Source of the DNA: Malachius bipustulatus
Lineage: Eukaryota > Arthropoda > Insecta > Coleoptera > Melyridae
Direction: 5' to 3'
Assembly: GCA_910589415.1 (NCBI GenBank)
Contig: OU342636.1
Coordinates: forward strand, 39,199,735-39,263,734
Length of the DNA stretch: 64,000 nt
The translations under genes and the position numbers were made by a program. Positions within the stretch are counted from its first letter, which is position 1. The number at the start of each line of letters is the position of its first letter. The notes beneath the pieces are model-generated. The model did no database searches. It saw nothing but the letters and a program-made list of their open reading frames with translations, and was not told the DNA's origin. Below are positions 39,801 to 51,800 of the stretch, piece after piece.

Positions 39801-42800
39801 TAACTGAAAATTGGAATGAAAAAAAGAGATACCTGAAGAAAATATGCCACTGGTAACTGGATTATCATATTTTGTATTCTGCAATTTAATTGGTTAACAT
39901 TTCGAAGCATTGAATTGTAATAACAGAGGAATGAAATTTTATACAAGTTACCAGAGACAAAGTGACGAAGGATGACCTATTCGTGAACAACAGTAGCATG
40001 GTATGATAGGTCAAAATGATGGGCTTATTTCCCACTTAATAAAGAATAATTTTTTGATGGAATTGACTTTATCGTTCGAAACATATAACGGGTTCGTTGA
40101 CACTATTGATTTTGCAATCACCACTTAATGCATTGTTATCGTGTCGATTGCTCAACTTCAATCAAACTAACTGATTTTATCTCTCTGTGAGGTGTATAAA
40201 AATGTCGACCAAATCGCGCTATTGTATTATTGGACTAATAATAATACATAATGATACATATTATGGTAACGCTAACTTATATTTTTAGGACGCGGAGATT
40301 ACGCCGTAAGTTTATTTAAGTCATACCTTTATCTTATCCTATCTTTAACCATAATCCTGTTCATTTTGAGAAAAAAAAAACTCGAGAAAATGTATAGAAG
40401 TATTTTGCTTTCCTCCAAGGGACAGATTTTATATTATCCCTTACTTCTCCCACGACCCTCTCTTTCCCCTATCTCTCCCTCAATCCTTCTTCATCCTTTT
40501 CTCACATCTCCATCACCTCTCTTTCATCTTCTCTAACCCCTCACTCGCTTTCCCCTAAACCCTCCCTCACATTTTCCTCGTCCTCTTTCACATCTTCCTC
40601 AACACTTCTTTATTTCACGGTAACCGCTCACTCAAACCTCCCTCGCCTTTCCCTAACCCCTCCCTCACCCTTGCCTTAATGCGATCTTACTTTAGCGAGT
40701 GATAAGCTGTTTCCATGCACATTTTAATTGTCCCGAATATTTTGACTTTTTTACCTGGACTATTATTAAAAAAGAACTGCCAAACACGCCTCTCTGAGAA
40801 TTTATAGCAATTTCCACCATATTAAAAAAATTGAGTTCGGTTTTTCATCGCAAGTTGCAAAACGCTCATATTAAAACTGAAAGTCAGCTTTGGTTCACTA
40901 AATTTTAGTTGGTTGAATTAAATTGCATTTCAATTAAGGCTTGAAGACTATAATAAATTAAACATGATGTTTCGTCCTCCTTCTGGACTCCTCAACATGT
41001 CATATCAGACTGGTGGAACGGTCTCTCGCTTGATTGGGTGTTACGGCGAAATTCTAGCCGAGTTCAATATTCGGTTCTTCTCGGCTCGGTTGACTGAATC
41101 TGGACGCTTGTAGACGTGCGGGTTAAAGAGGACACATTAGTCCTATACATGGTGTAGATAAATATACACCGTGGTCCTATAGCAGCCCGCGATAGGGACA
41201 TAGGTAGTTGAGAAAAAAAAGTAAAAATCAAACAAGAAACAATTAACGTTGTTGAAGTTGAAGTTGGAAGTTGTAGACGTGGGCTGCGATCTGTTTTACA
41301 AATTCTGGTCAGCTCGATTTTTTTTGTTTACAAATTCCGGTCAGCTCGATTTTTTTTTACAAATTCCGGTTAGCTCGATTTTATTTTGTTTAAAAATTCC
41401 GGTCAGTTCGAATTTTTTTACAAACTCCGGTCAGCTCGACATATTTTTTTATTACAAATTCCGGTTAGCTCGATTTTTTTTGTTTACAAATTCCGGTCAG
41501 CTCGAATTTTTTTACAAACTCCGGTCAGCTCGACATATTTTTTTTTACAAACTCCGGTCAGCTCTTTCCTCAGTCATCTACAATTTTTTTGGAAAAAAGC
41601 AGTCCGGCCAGCTCGATTTTTTTTTACAATTCCGGTTAGCTCGATTTTTTTTTGTTTACAAATTCCGGCCAGCTCGAATTTTTTTACAAATTCCGGTTAG
41701 CTCGATTTTTTTTTGTTTAAAAATTCCGGTCAGCTCGATTTTTTTTTACAAACTCCGGTCAGCTCGACATATTTTTTTTACAAATTCCGGTTAGCTCGAT
41801 TTTTTTTGTTTACAAATTCCGGTCAGCTCGATTTTTTTTACAAACTTCGGTCAGCTCGACATATTTTTTTTACAAACTCCGGTCAGCTCTTTCCTCAGTC
41901 ATCTACAATTTTTTTTGGAAAAAAGTCCGGCCAGCTCGAATTTTTTTTACAAATTCCGGTTAGCTCGATTTTTTTTTTGTTTACAAATTTCCGGTCAGCT
42001 CGAATTTTTTTTACAAACTCCGGTCAGCTCGACATATTTTTTTTTACAAACTCCGGTCAGCTCTTTCCTCAGTCATCTACAATTTTTTTGGAAAAAAGCA
42101 GTCCGGCCAGCTCGATTTTTTTTACAATTCCGGTTAGCTCGATTTTTTTTTGTTTACAAATTCCGGCCAGCTCGAATTTTTTTACAAATTCCGGTTAGCT
42201 CGATTTTTTTTTGTTTAAAAATTCCGGTCAGCTCGATTTTTTTTTACAAACTCCGGTCAGCTCGACATATTTTTTTTACAAATTCCGGTTAGCTCGATTT
42301 TTTTTGTTTACAAATTCCGGCCAGCTCGAATTTTTTTACAAACTCCGGTCAGCTCGACATATTTTTTTTTACAAACTCCGGTCAGCTCTTTCCTCAGTCA
42401 TCTACAATTTTTTTGGAAAAAAGTCCGGTCAGCTTGATTTTTTTTTTACAATTCCGGTTAGCTCGATTTTTTTTGCTTACAAATTCCAGTCAGCTGAATT
42501 TTTTTACAAACTCCGGTCAGCTCTTCATATTTTTTTTACAAACTCCGGTCAGCTCTTCATATTTTTTTTACAAACTCCGGTCAGTTCTACTCCTCTGTCA
42601 GCTATAATTTTTTTGGAAATAAGTCCGGTCAGCTCGATTTTTTCTCGATTTTTTTAAATTCCTAAGTTTACTTTTTTTACAAATTCCGGTCAGCTGTACT
42701 CCTCTGTCATATATTTTTTTTGGAAATAAGTCCGGTCAGCTCGATTTTTTCTCTATTTTTTTTAATTCCTAAGTTTACTTTTTTTACAAATTCCGGTCAG

Positions 42801-45800
42801 CACTTTATGCTATTACAAATTCCAGTTAGCTCGAAAATCCAGTCCAGTCCGGTCAGGCTGAAAATTCGAGCTTTTTTGAGATTATCAAAGCCGAACTTTG
42901 CAAAAAAAACTCGAACTGATAAGATTTTCTCTAACCGGATATTGGGAAAAAAACTGCCCGGACTTTTGCAAAAATCGAATTTACGACCTGACCTGACCTT
43001 GCGGCAAAATAACTTCTAAAAAATAGACCTCAAGAAAATCGAGATGACTGGATTTTGTAAACAAAAATTCCAGCTGACTGGATCTTGTAAAAAAAAAACT
43101 TTAAAAACCCAAAACCAATTTTTTTTTGCAAAAAATAAATTTTTGAGCTGACCGGACCTTATGCTGTGTAAAATCGACACTTCCCCCCTGCGGCAGTTCA
43201 CGTGACTTTTTCAGAGTTACGCCTAAAACAAAGAATGATTAGATGTTGTCGAAAAAAAGCGAAAAAATCAGACATTTCTTGGGCAAAACCATTTTTTTTC
43301 TCTTTAGCTGTTTTTTCTGTAAAGCGCTTTTTCTCCGTAAACGTATTAATGAAGCTCTATGAATTTTTTTTTGTATGTACTTTTTTTCCAAGAGAAAGAA
43401 GCGTTTTTTTTCTAAACTATGAAGCAAAGTTGTTAATATTCTCCAATAAAGATGTGTCTGAATATTTGAGGACTTTAATGCAGAAAACAAAATAATGAAA
43501 GTTATTTTTAATGAAAAATTCTCAAAATTGGCAGGCGTTTTTGTAAAATTGTAATTATTTTCCAGGGGGGAAAGGAGAAATTAAAAAAATACCAAGAGAA
43601 AAAAGGATATTTTTGATTTTTTTAAATGAATTTCAAGGCAACATATATCTTATTTTCGGTTTCCCTTTCAAAGAGAGTGAAATCGTAGCTACACATGCCC
43701 AGAACGATTCACCCGGACACCCGGAGATAGCGCCCGCGGTGCATGATGCCACTTGTCAATGGGCTTCCTCGCTACCATAACATTAGTCACAAATTCAGAG
43801 TTTAGGCGTATTTTTCTAACATCCATTAAAATGTTCGTAGACTCTATCAAGACGTTAGGATGGGAACTTTTCATGCACGCGATTTAAATCGCGTTCTTCT
43901 CAAAGCATTAGTGCAGGCAGGAATCGCGTTACAGCTAAATAACAGAACAGAACAGAATCGTATCGTGGGGGATTTATTAATAATTGCGAAACTTGTGAGA
44001 TCTTTGTGGAAACTCACTTCGCCTATAATAATAACAACCATTTACGGGCATTGTTATTCGATGTTATCGGCCTTTTGTGTGTTCCCACGAAATTGCAATC
44101 TGACGTAATCTGCCTTAATTAAACAATAATTAGCGGCGCGGCATGCGGAGTCGCGCGGCTCCGGCTGGATGGGATCGGTTTCCTCACGGAGACAAGAAGT
44201 GCAATCACCATCACCACCACCACTACGCGGATATATTAGCATGAACGCACGGTATAATAGGAAGGAATTAATAATACGCGATAGCAATTGCTAATTACTC
44301 CTTATACCTTTCTTCAATAGGCAGGTACAGTTAACCATCACTTTATTGATGATTTTCGTAATACACAATGGACGTTTGCGTTTGTGTGCAATAATAATTA
44401 TCGTAAACACCGTTCAATGCTATCATCCAATAAATACAATTAAAATAACTGGGACACCCATAAATTTATTATTCCCCGTTTAATTAAACCTACCTGTAGT
44501 TAGATTTTATGCCCGACATTATCCTGTAGTAAATCCAGTTGCATGGAGGTGCCGTGAGATTTTTCTCCGGCACTTTGAAATAGAGAGATCAAGTACAGAG
44601 CCAGATTGTTCTACGCTAACGCGTTTTTATCAGAGCTCTTCGGGAATCAAAAGGAAACTTTACTTACACTTGATGTTTTTTTTTTTCGTTTTTTTTTTTG
44701 ATCTTCCTAAATTAAGTCGATCAAGAGAATGAGCCTGTAATTGAACAGCAATCCGTTGTTTCTCTATTACTTATTAGAAGATGTGGTGATGATTGGAGAT
44801 AGCGTTGCTGGAAGCATGCGTGTCTTGTGAAATTTAAATCGCCACACGACGTTCAATGTTGAGCTCGGTCACTACCGGAAAGTCTACGCTAATTTAAAGA
44901 TAATATTTGCCGGAAACGCTCTAGTTTATTTGAGCAATCCGCTTGACACATTTAACCTTCAACGAGGTTGAGGAAAATTTTTCACTGTCCGTGAAAACAA
45001 TTGCAAAAACCGCGCAGTTGTCTCGAGTATTCTCGAAAAAAACCAAAACACTCGTTGGTTTTTGGTTTCAAACTTTAATTTCGTTAAAAGAGATAAAAAA
45101 AAGAAAAAAAACAAAAAAAAAGATAAAGTTTAGGTAAGGTAGATTCGTAGGTATTCGTCCAGCCATATTTAATTTTTACCGCGTCTTATTACCACGTCGA
45201 AACTTTTCGTGCGCGCGACGCACCTATCAGGCTATGCTTTCTGTCACGGTCAAAAGGTCCGTGAATTCATACGCGATACTTTTGAAAAAGGTCTCTAGAA
45301 ATTTTAGCTCGAGAGAACAATTTTTAATTGATGTAAGTAAGGAGTAGACTATCTATCCTAAAGATTTATAGGAGGGTGTTTCAAAACCTTTGTCGGAAAA
45401 TCTAAGGTGGTGTGACTGCGACTCCCTGCCTCGTTTTAAGAGAAAAAAAATTCTCTCTCTAAAAAAAACCGTTTGAGATAGAAAACTCCACTTATTTGAT
45501 GTTATCAACTTTTTACATGCTAATTAAATTTCTTAAGGGCAGTAGAGGAGATTTTCTAGGGTTGCTTCAAATTTTTTGTCCCTACTTTCTACGATACTTG
45601 GAAAGTTGACATCATGAAAGGACATTAAAATTTTAAATTGTCAATGTTTTCTTTCTTGTACATAAAAAGGTGCTCTTGGTCAAAAGCCCATAAGGTGAGG
45701 TGATCCCAACTACCCACTTATCTATAATGTGAACTGTTTTCCAGAAAAACAGCATTTGTTGCGGACAAAATTACTTGTTTTTGACATTTTTTGTATAATT

Positions 45801-48800
45801 TGTATCCCTTCCACATAAAAAATAATCGTCATAAAGTAGGTAATATTAATGATAAGATATGTCCAAAAGTTCAGTTTTATATCTCAAACGGTTCTTGAGA
45901 TATCGTCAAAAAACTATAAAAAAACAACATTTTTTTGACACTTGAAAAACTCGGGAAAATCAGATTGCTAAAGCACATTTGTTTGACCATCGTTTGACCG
46001 GAAGTCGTAGCTTGATCACCCCCATAGTTTTGCTTGACCACGTTGATTTTTGTTTGTTTTCCGAACCGGCTAACTTCACAATTCTCTCTGGAAGCTAAAC
46101 GGTTCGTTCGTTTGCGGGGGTCGGAACACTTTCGTGAAGTTGACCCCCGAATTATATGACACCGTTAAATTTTTCAGTGTTCTGAGTAGAACTAAATTCT
46201 CGAGTTCTAGAGTTCTGGATAATATGAACTTTGAATTGTGAAGTTAGCCGAAACGGAAAATAAAAAAAATATATCTTTTTTTCTGGACGTGGTCAAACGA
46301 AATTATTGGGTGATCAAACGTCACCATTTATTCAATTTTTTTGTGAAGTTAACCGAGAATTTTTCTTTTTGCAATTACACAAAAACAATTAAAAGGTGAT
46401 CAAAAGAAATTATTGAATCGTTAAAAGTAGTCAGATGTTACATTCGCGAACCCATGTTAATAAGAATTTTTTTCTTAGAGCGAGACAGGCAATCACATCT
46501 ATTATTTTCCGACATATATTTTAAAACACCCTGCACAATTATGACGAACGTTTTACTTGATTGACGTCTCCTGTGCAGACATCAGACGTCAGTGCGAGTG
46601 ATTCCTATCCAAAAGTTTTATTTACATTAAATAAAAAAATTATAAGCATGAAAGATCCACCTCATCAAGCAAGAAGAATCGTAAAAAATTGATTCAAATC
46701 TTGTTATCCTTGGATCAAATCGCTAATAGGTTTGGTCGGAGACCAATGACGTTTCTCTTCTCAGAGTTTACTATCCTTTCTATTATTAATCTAAAGGCAG
46801 CGCTAACTGATTGTAGCTACTTTTTTTCTTAAATTAAATCAATCAAACTACAATAATACACATTCATTATTGAACTCAGGGAGGTTTTTTATTAGAAAAT
46901 TTCTGCGACGCCAAACAGCGAGTAAGGTCTTTTGGAGTCAAAATTCTGACGTCACAACAGCCGCGGGGTTATGGTATTGACTTTTGGTATACAATTTTTT
47001 TTCTCGGTTTCAATCAAAATAAGAGATTTACAAGAAGAAATCATTGAATTAAAATAGAAGCAAGTCAGTGGCGTGCAGCGCTGAAAGGTGATGCATCTCA
47101 ACGCCCAGCAATATTTACGTCGTGATTATGGTGTCTTGGCATCTTGCATGTCAATGCTATATTTTAATAGAGCGTCTTCTATCGTATCTGTCTTTTATCT
47201 ATGGGTAAACGCACCTTACTTCCGGTGAAGTGAAGAAGGCACCAGCAGCGCCACGGGAACGTCTCTCTTTATTGCGCCTCCGGGGCATTTTCTAGTTCCA
47301 GTTCCAATAATCCAACTTCCTATTCGGGTCTCAAGACTCTCTCGAGTATATCCACCTGAATCCTGGTATTGAAGAAATAAGAAGAAATGCCAATGCGACC
47401 AGACGTGCGATTGTAAATCTTTTTCTGATTTAGACATCAGCCAGCCAGGAGCGAACTGAATGAGAGAGAATGAATAGGGGACCCGCTTCATTCATGCGAT
47501 ACGAGGGTTGTAACTCGTTAAATAAAATATTATTGGATCGAGTTATAATAATAATAAAGGCAATAGGTGTGCGTGTATTTATACCTGGCTGAGAAAAATC
47601 TGGTGCAATAAAGAGTTATTTCTATTTCATTTTTATTGCTTACCTACTAACTGCACATGTGACTGGATAAAAAAAGGTATTTTTTAACACTTCCTCCGAC
47701 AGAAGATTTCACCTTTCACCGCTTTTTTATTGCATTACTTATGATTTTTTAAAGATTAAACTGCAGGTGGGTTGGTGGTTGGTGGGCAAAAAAAAACGCG
47801 AACTATAGCTTAGCGGGCAGCGGCACAGGTCCAGGTCAGGATCTTTTTTTTTTGTAAATTTTTTGTAGCTTTTCATGTTTTCCCGCCCTTTATTTTTTTT
47901 GCGCGTAATTAAACCGAGATAAACGCGAATCCTCTACTTTTTAGCGTACATAACGCAGGTTCAAATCAGGTTTATTTTTTGTCAGTTTTTGTTCGCCTAT
48001 TTTTTTTTTTTTTTTGTAGCGCGTACTGGACTGGGACCGAGAAAAACATACAGTGTGGAAGAGCCAAATGGAATAAATTCGATAATAGATCAATGCAGAT
48101 GGGTGCTAAAAAACGCTCGGACACGTCGATTAGTATTTTTGGTTGCGCATTTTTTTCAATGAAAACTTTTTATACAGGGTGTGTCGTGTAACAGTGCTCA
48201 ATACCAACTTTCTTCTTTCAAATCAAACACCCTATATATCATTACATTTTCAGATTGCCTGAAAAAATGTAATAATAATGGTGTTTATAATTCAAATTTG
48301 TAACGAGTGATTTTTGAGTTATAAACAAATGAAAATCGCAATTTTTAATTTTCAAAACAGTGTGTACACCGATAACGGCTCAAGATGTCGGAAAACGGCT
48401 CACATGTCCCTATCTTAACTTTTCATTTAGAGCTCTATTAGGTAGTTTAAATTTTTATACAGGGTGATGAAAATTATCAGATTTTTTATCACCCTGTATA
48501 AAAATTTCATCCACACAATAGGATACTACATGAAAAATTAGGATAGAGACATGTAAGCCGTTTTCCGACATCTTGAGCCGTTATCGGTGTACATGCACTG
48601 TTTTGAAAATTAAAAATTGCTATTTTCTTTTGCTTATAACTCAAAAATCACTCGTTACAAATTTGAATTATAAACACCATTATTATTACATTTTTCAGGC
48701 AATCTGAAAATGTAATAATATATAGGGTGTTTGATTTAAAAGAAGAAAGTTGGTATTGAGCACTGTTACACGACACACCCTGTATAAAAAGTTTTCATTG

Positions 48801-51800
48801 AAAAAAAATGCGCAACCAAAAATACTAATCGACGTGTCCGAGCGTTTTTTCGCAACCATCTCCATTGATTTATTATCGAATTTATTCCATTTGGGTTTTC
48901 CACACTGTATATCCGCTACCTTAGCGGACATGCCATTGATCCATCCAAACCAGGCTAATTTATTTAGTTGTAACTAATTTGTTCCCCTGGTGGTTTATTT
49001 GTTTGTAGTGCCAGTGCGTACTGCGACCAAAAAAAAATACAAAGGGATTTTTTTTATTTTACGTGTATCTTCACAAAATTTTCATAATTATTGTGTTAAT
49101 GATGACGTTTTATTGCTTATTCCGTGGACGATCGTTTGACTCCCTTTCTTCTCGACTCCTTTTGACCATCGCCAAACAGCGTGAGTAAACTTGGATCGCC
49201 GAAAACTAACAATTTACCTTTCACAGGGACGTAAAGTTAGCTGCGATGTAAAAAAATAAAAAAGTTATATTTCTCTGGACAAGGTAAAATCTTTCTTTGA
49301 GGTGCGGTCAAACTTCACGTACCTGTCAAACGAATGACTATAGTAAAAGTCACAATTTACCTACCTACACAATAATTTTGAACATTTGGTGTTGGTGAAA
49401 TTAAACGGGAGGGGCGAGAATTCCTTGTCATTTAAACGCTTGTTTTTGCTGGAAGTTTTTTTTGCTGGGGGTTTTGCAGGGATTAAACGATTTCTACGGC
49501 TGCCCATTCCTAAAAAGGGATGATACTCCAACAGGGAAAAGAAAATTTATTGCGATTCCCAGAAATAAACCGGAAAAAATCCGGTTGTCACAATAATATC
49601 CGGTTGAAGCAATAGAACGTCACTATTCGCACATACGATTGCATGCATGGACATTTTGCACATTTTGTGAAGTTGTTTAGGATTTTTTTTTATATAATTA
49701 GAGAAGATGATGGGGTTAAACCTTAGACTATATTAATAAATATGGACCAAGACATAAACACTGAACAAGTGTTCCGACATCCCTCTCTCTCCAAATAAGA
49801 CTGTTCAAAACAATGAATGCCAGATCAATAATGAAACTGGCACCTGACAATGAAAGAGCGCAACGTCTCCAGTGTTATTGGTGGGCAATAAACATCGATG
49901 GATCCCTTATACCCGTTTTACTTTGCTACATCTGGCAACATGAATGTTTACATCCTGTCAGACCGTTTGTTTACATAAACACCATAATAAGAGTTCGTGT
50001 TTTTCAAACAGTTGTAAGTTCCTTGTTATTTATATTTTCAGCTCTAGCTTTCACTCGTTTTAAGCTTTAATAATTAATTTTTCAATTAAGTTAAAAAAAG
50101 TGGCGAAAACATGTTCTGTTTTTGAGAAAACTTCGAAAGAAGGTAAGTCTATCAGTTTCCTACGTAAGCAACGCAAAGCCATCAATCAAAACAAAGCATA
50201 CATGGTCATGGGCGTAGCGTAGCGTAAGTGTTTTATCTTTTAATTTGTGAAAACAATTATTGTTTGACAGTTTTTTTTTCATTTTCGAAAGCATACTGAA
50301 TACCTACTGAATACTTTGAAAAATGCAGCTTGGAAAAATTATTCCATTTAAATAAATAAAAAATACTGACTTTTTGAAAGTATATTACCTATTATTATTG
50401 TCAACCTCTAATTTAAGATAATCAGAATATGGAGAGGGGAATAATATTCAAACAATATCATCAAAGAATATGAAATAGAAGACTTTGACCCGGTTGCACG
50501 AACGTTAAAAAAATTTCAGATTATTACTAATTTTAAGTTGCAAATTTTTAAAATGTGGTGAACTTTTTCCATGATCTTCCATTTTTTATCGGCAATTAAT
50601 TCTTCTAAAATTGAGACGAATTCACTCCCAGCAATATCAGAACAAAACTTTAGTGATACAGGGCATTTTAAAATTAGTGATTAGGTATCTGACATATTTT
50701 CAATTAGGTTCGTTTAATTTATTTTTAGAATAAAATCAACTAAATATGTAAGAAATTGAAAAAATATTTTAGGTACCTACTGATGTATATTGCTTTCCGA
50801 CTTTCCTAACGATTTTTTATTTGCTAAATTTTTATTACCTTTTTGTACCTTTTATTTTGTATAGGTAGGTATAAGTATATATTTTCTTAATTTAATATCT
50901 ATTAGTATTCCCATAATTTATGTTTTTTGTAACAAAAACTGCAAATAAAATAATAATATTATGAATATTATGATCATTATTATAATTTATGTAATTATTA
51001 CATTTCCTATAACTGAACTCGAGCGCGCCACTGCCGTTGCGTTCTGTTTGTTTACGTTTTACGTCGTTCCCCTTACCCCGCCAGAAACAGCATATGAGTG
51101 CGAGAGTGAATATCAACAAACCAAAACTGACTTCAAGCTAAGATAGGGAAGGCGCGGTCCATATTTATTAATATAGTCTAAGGGTTAAACAATGTTCAAT
51201 TGAATGGACTGATTCATCAAAAGTCTATCGGTCGTATTATTCCAGTTTTGTAATCCAATTGCCACTGTTATCTATTATTTAGATAGCGCACGGTGATAGC
51301 AGAAGAGAATTTCATAATTAACTTTTTATTGTCTCTTATCGTTTTATTTATGTTAAAAAAGTCTCTTTTAGTTGTTTTATCAGTAATGCAGTTAAAATAG
51401 CTTTCGTTGCATTGCTGAATGCTTGAATAATTTATCCAATTATTATCATTATTATTATCCAACGGTGCCAAATTGTTTGAATTTTTGTGACAAGTTAATT
51501 TTATTATCTAATACGACAATTACATGTTGTAGGAGATCATAAATTTATACCTACTGATATGAGTAATACAAATCGGTGGCAATTTAAGATACATAAATGT
51601 AGAGCCAACCCTCATGGTGTAGGGGTGTCTCTTGTGCCTTTCACAATTAGCTCACTTCTTATTAGTCGTTTGTTACTGTGTTATATTTTATGCGGTGATT
51701 GAAACTCGCAGCGGTGTGTGTGGTAATTTATTGGAATGTTTGAAAAATGATAAAAATGGTAACTTTATATGGGGCGTTTTTTCATTAATATACAATATCA

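Noticed and set aside
41249..42657. Several 100-180-codon plus-strand frames rich in Phe and Ser
   Set aside because: They are translations of the TCCGGTCAGCTCG satellite in different frames.
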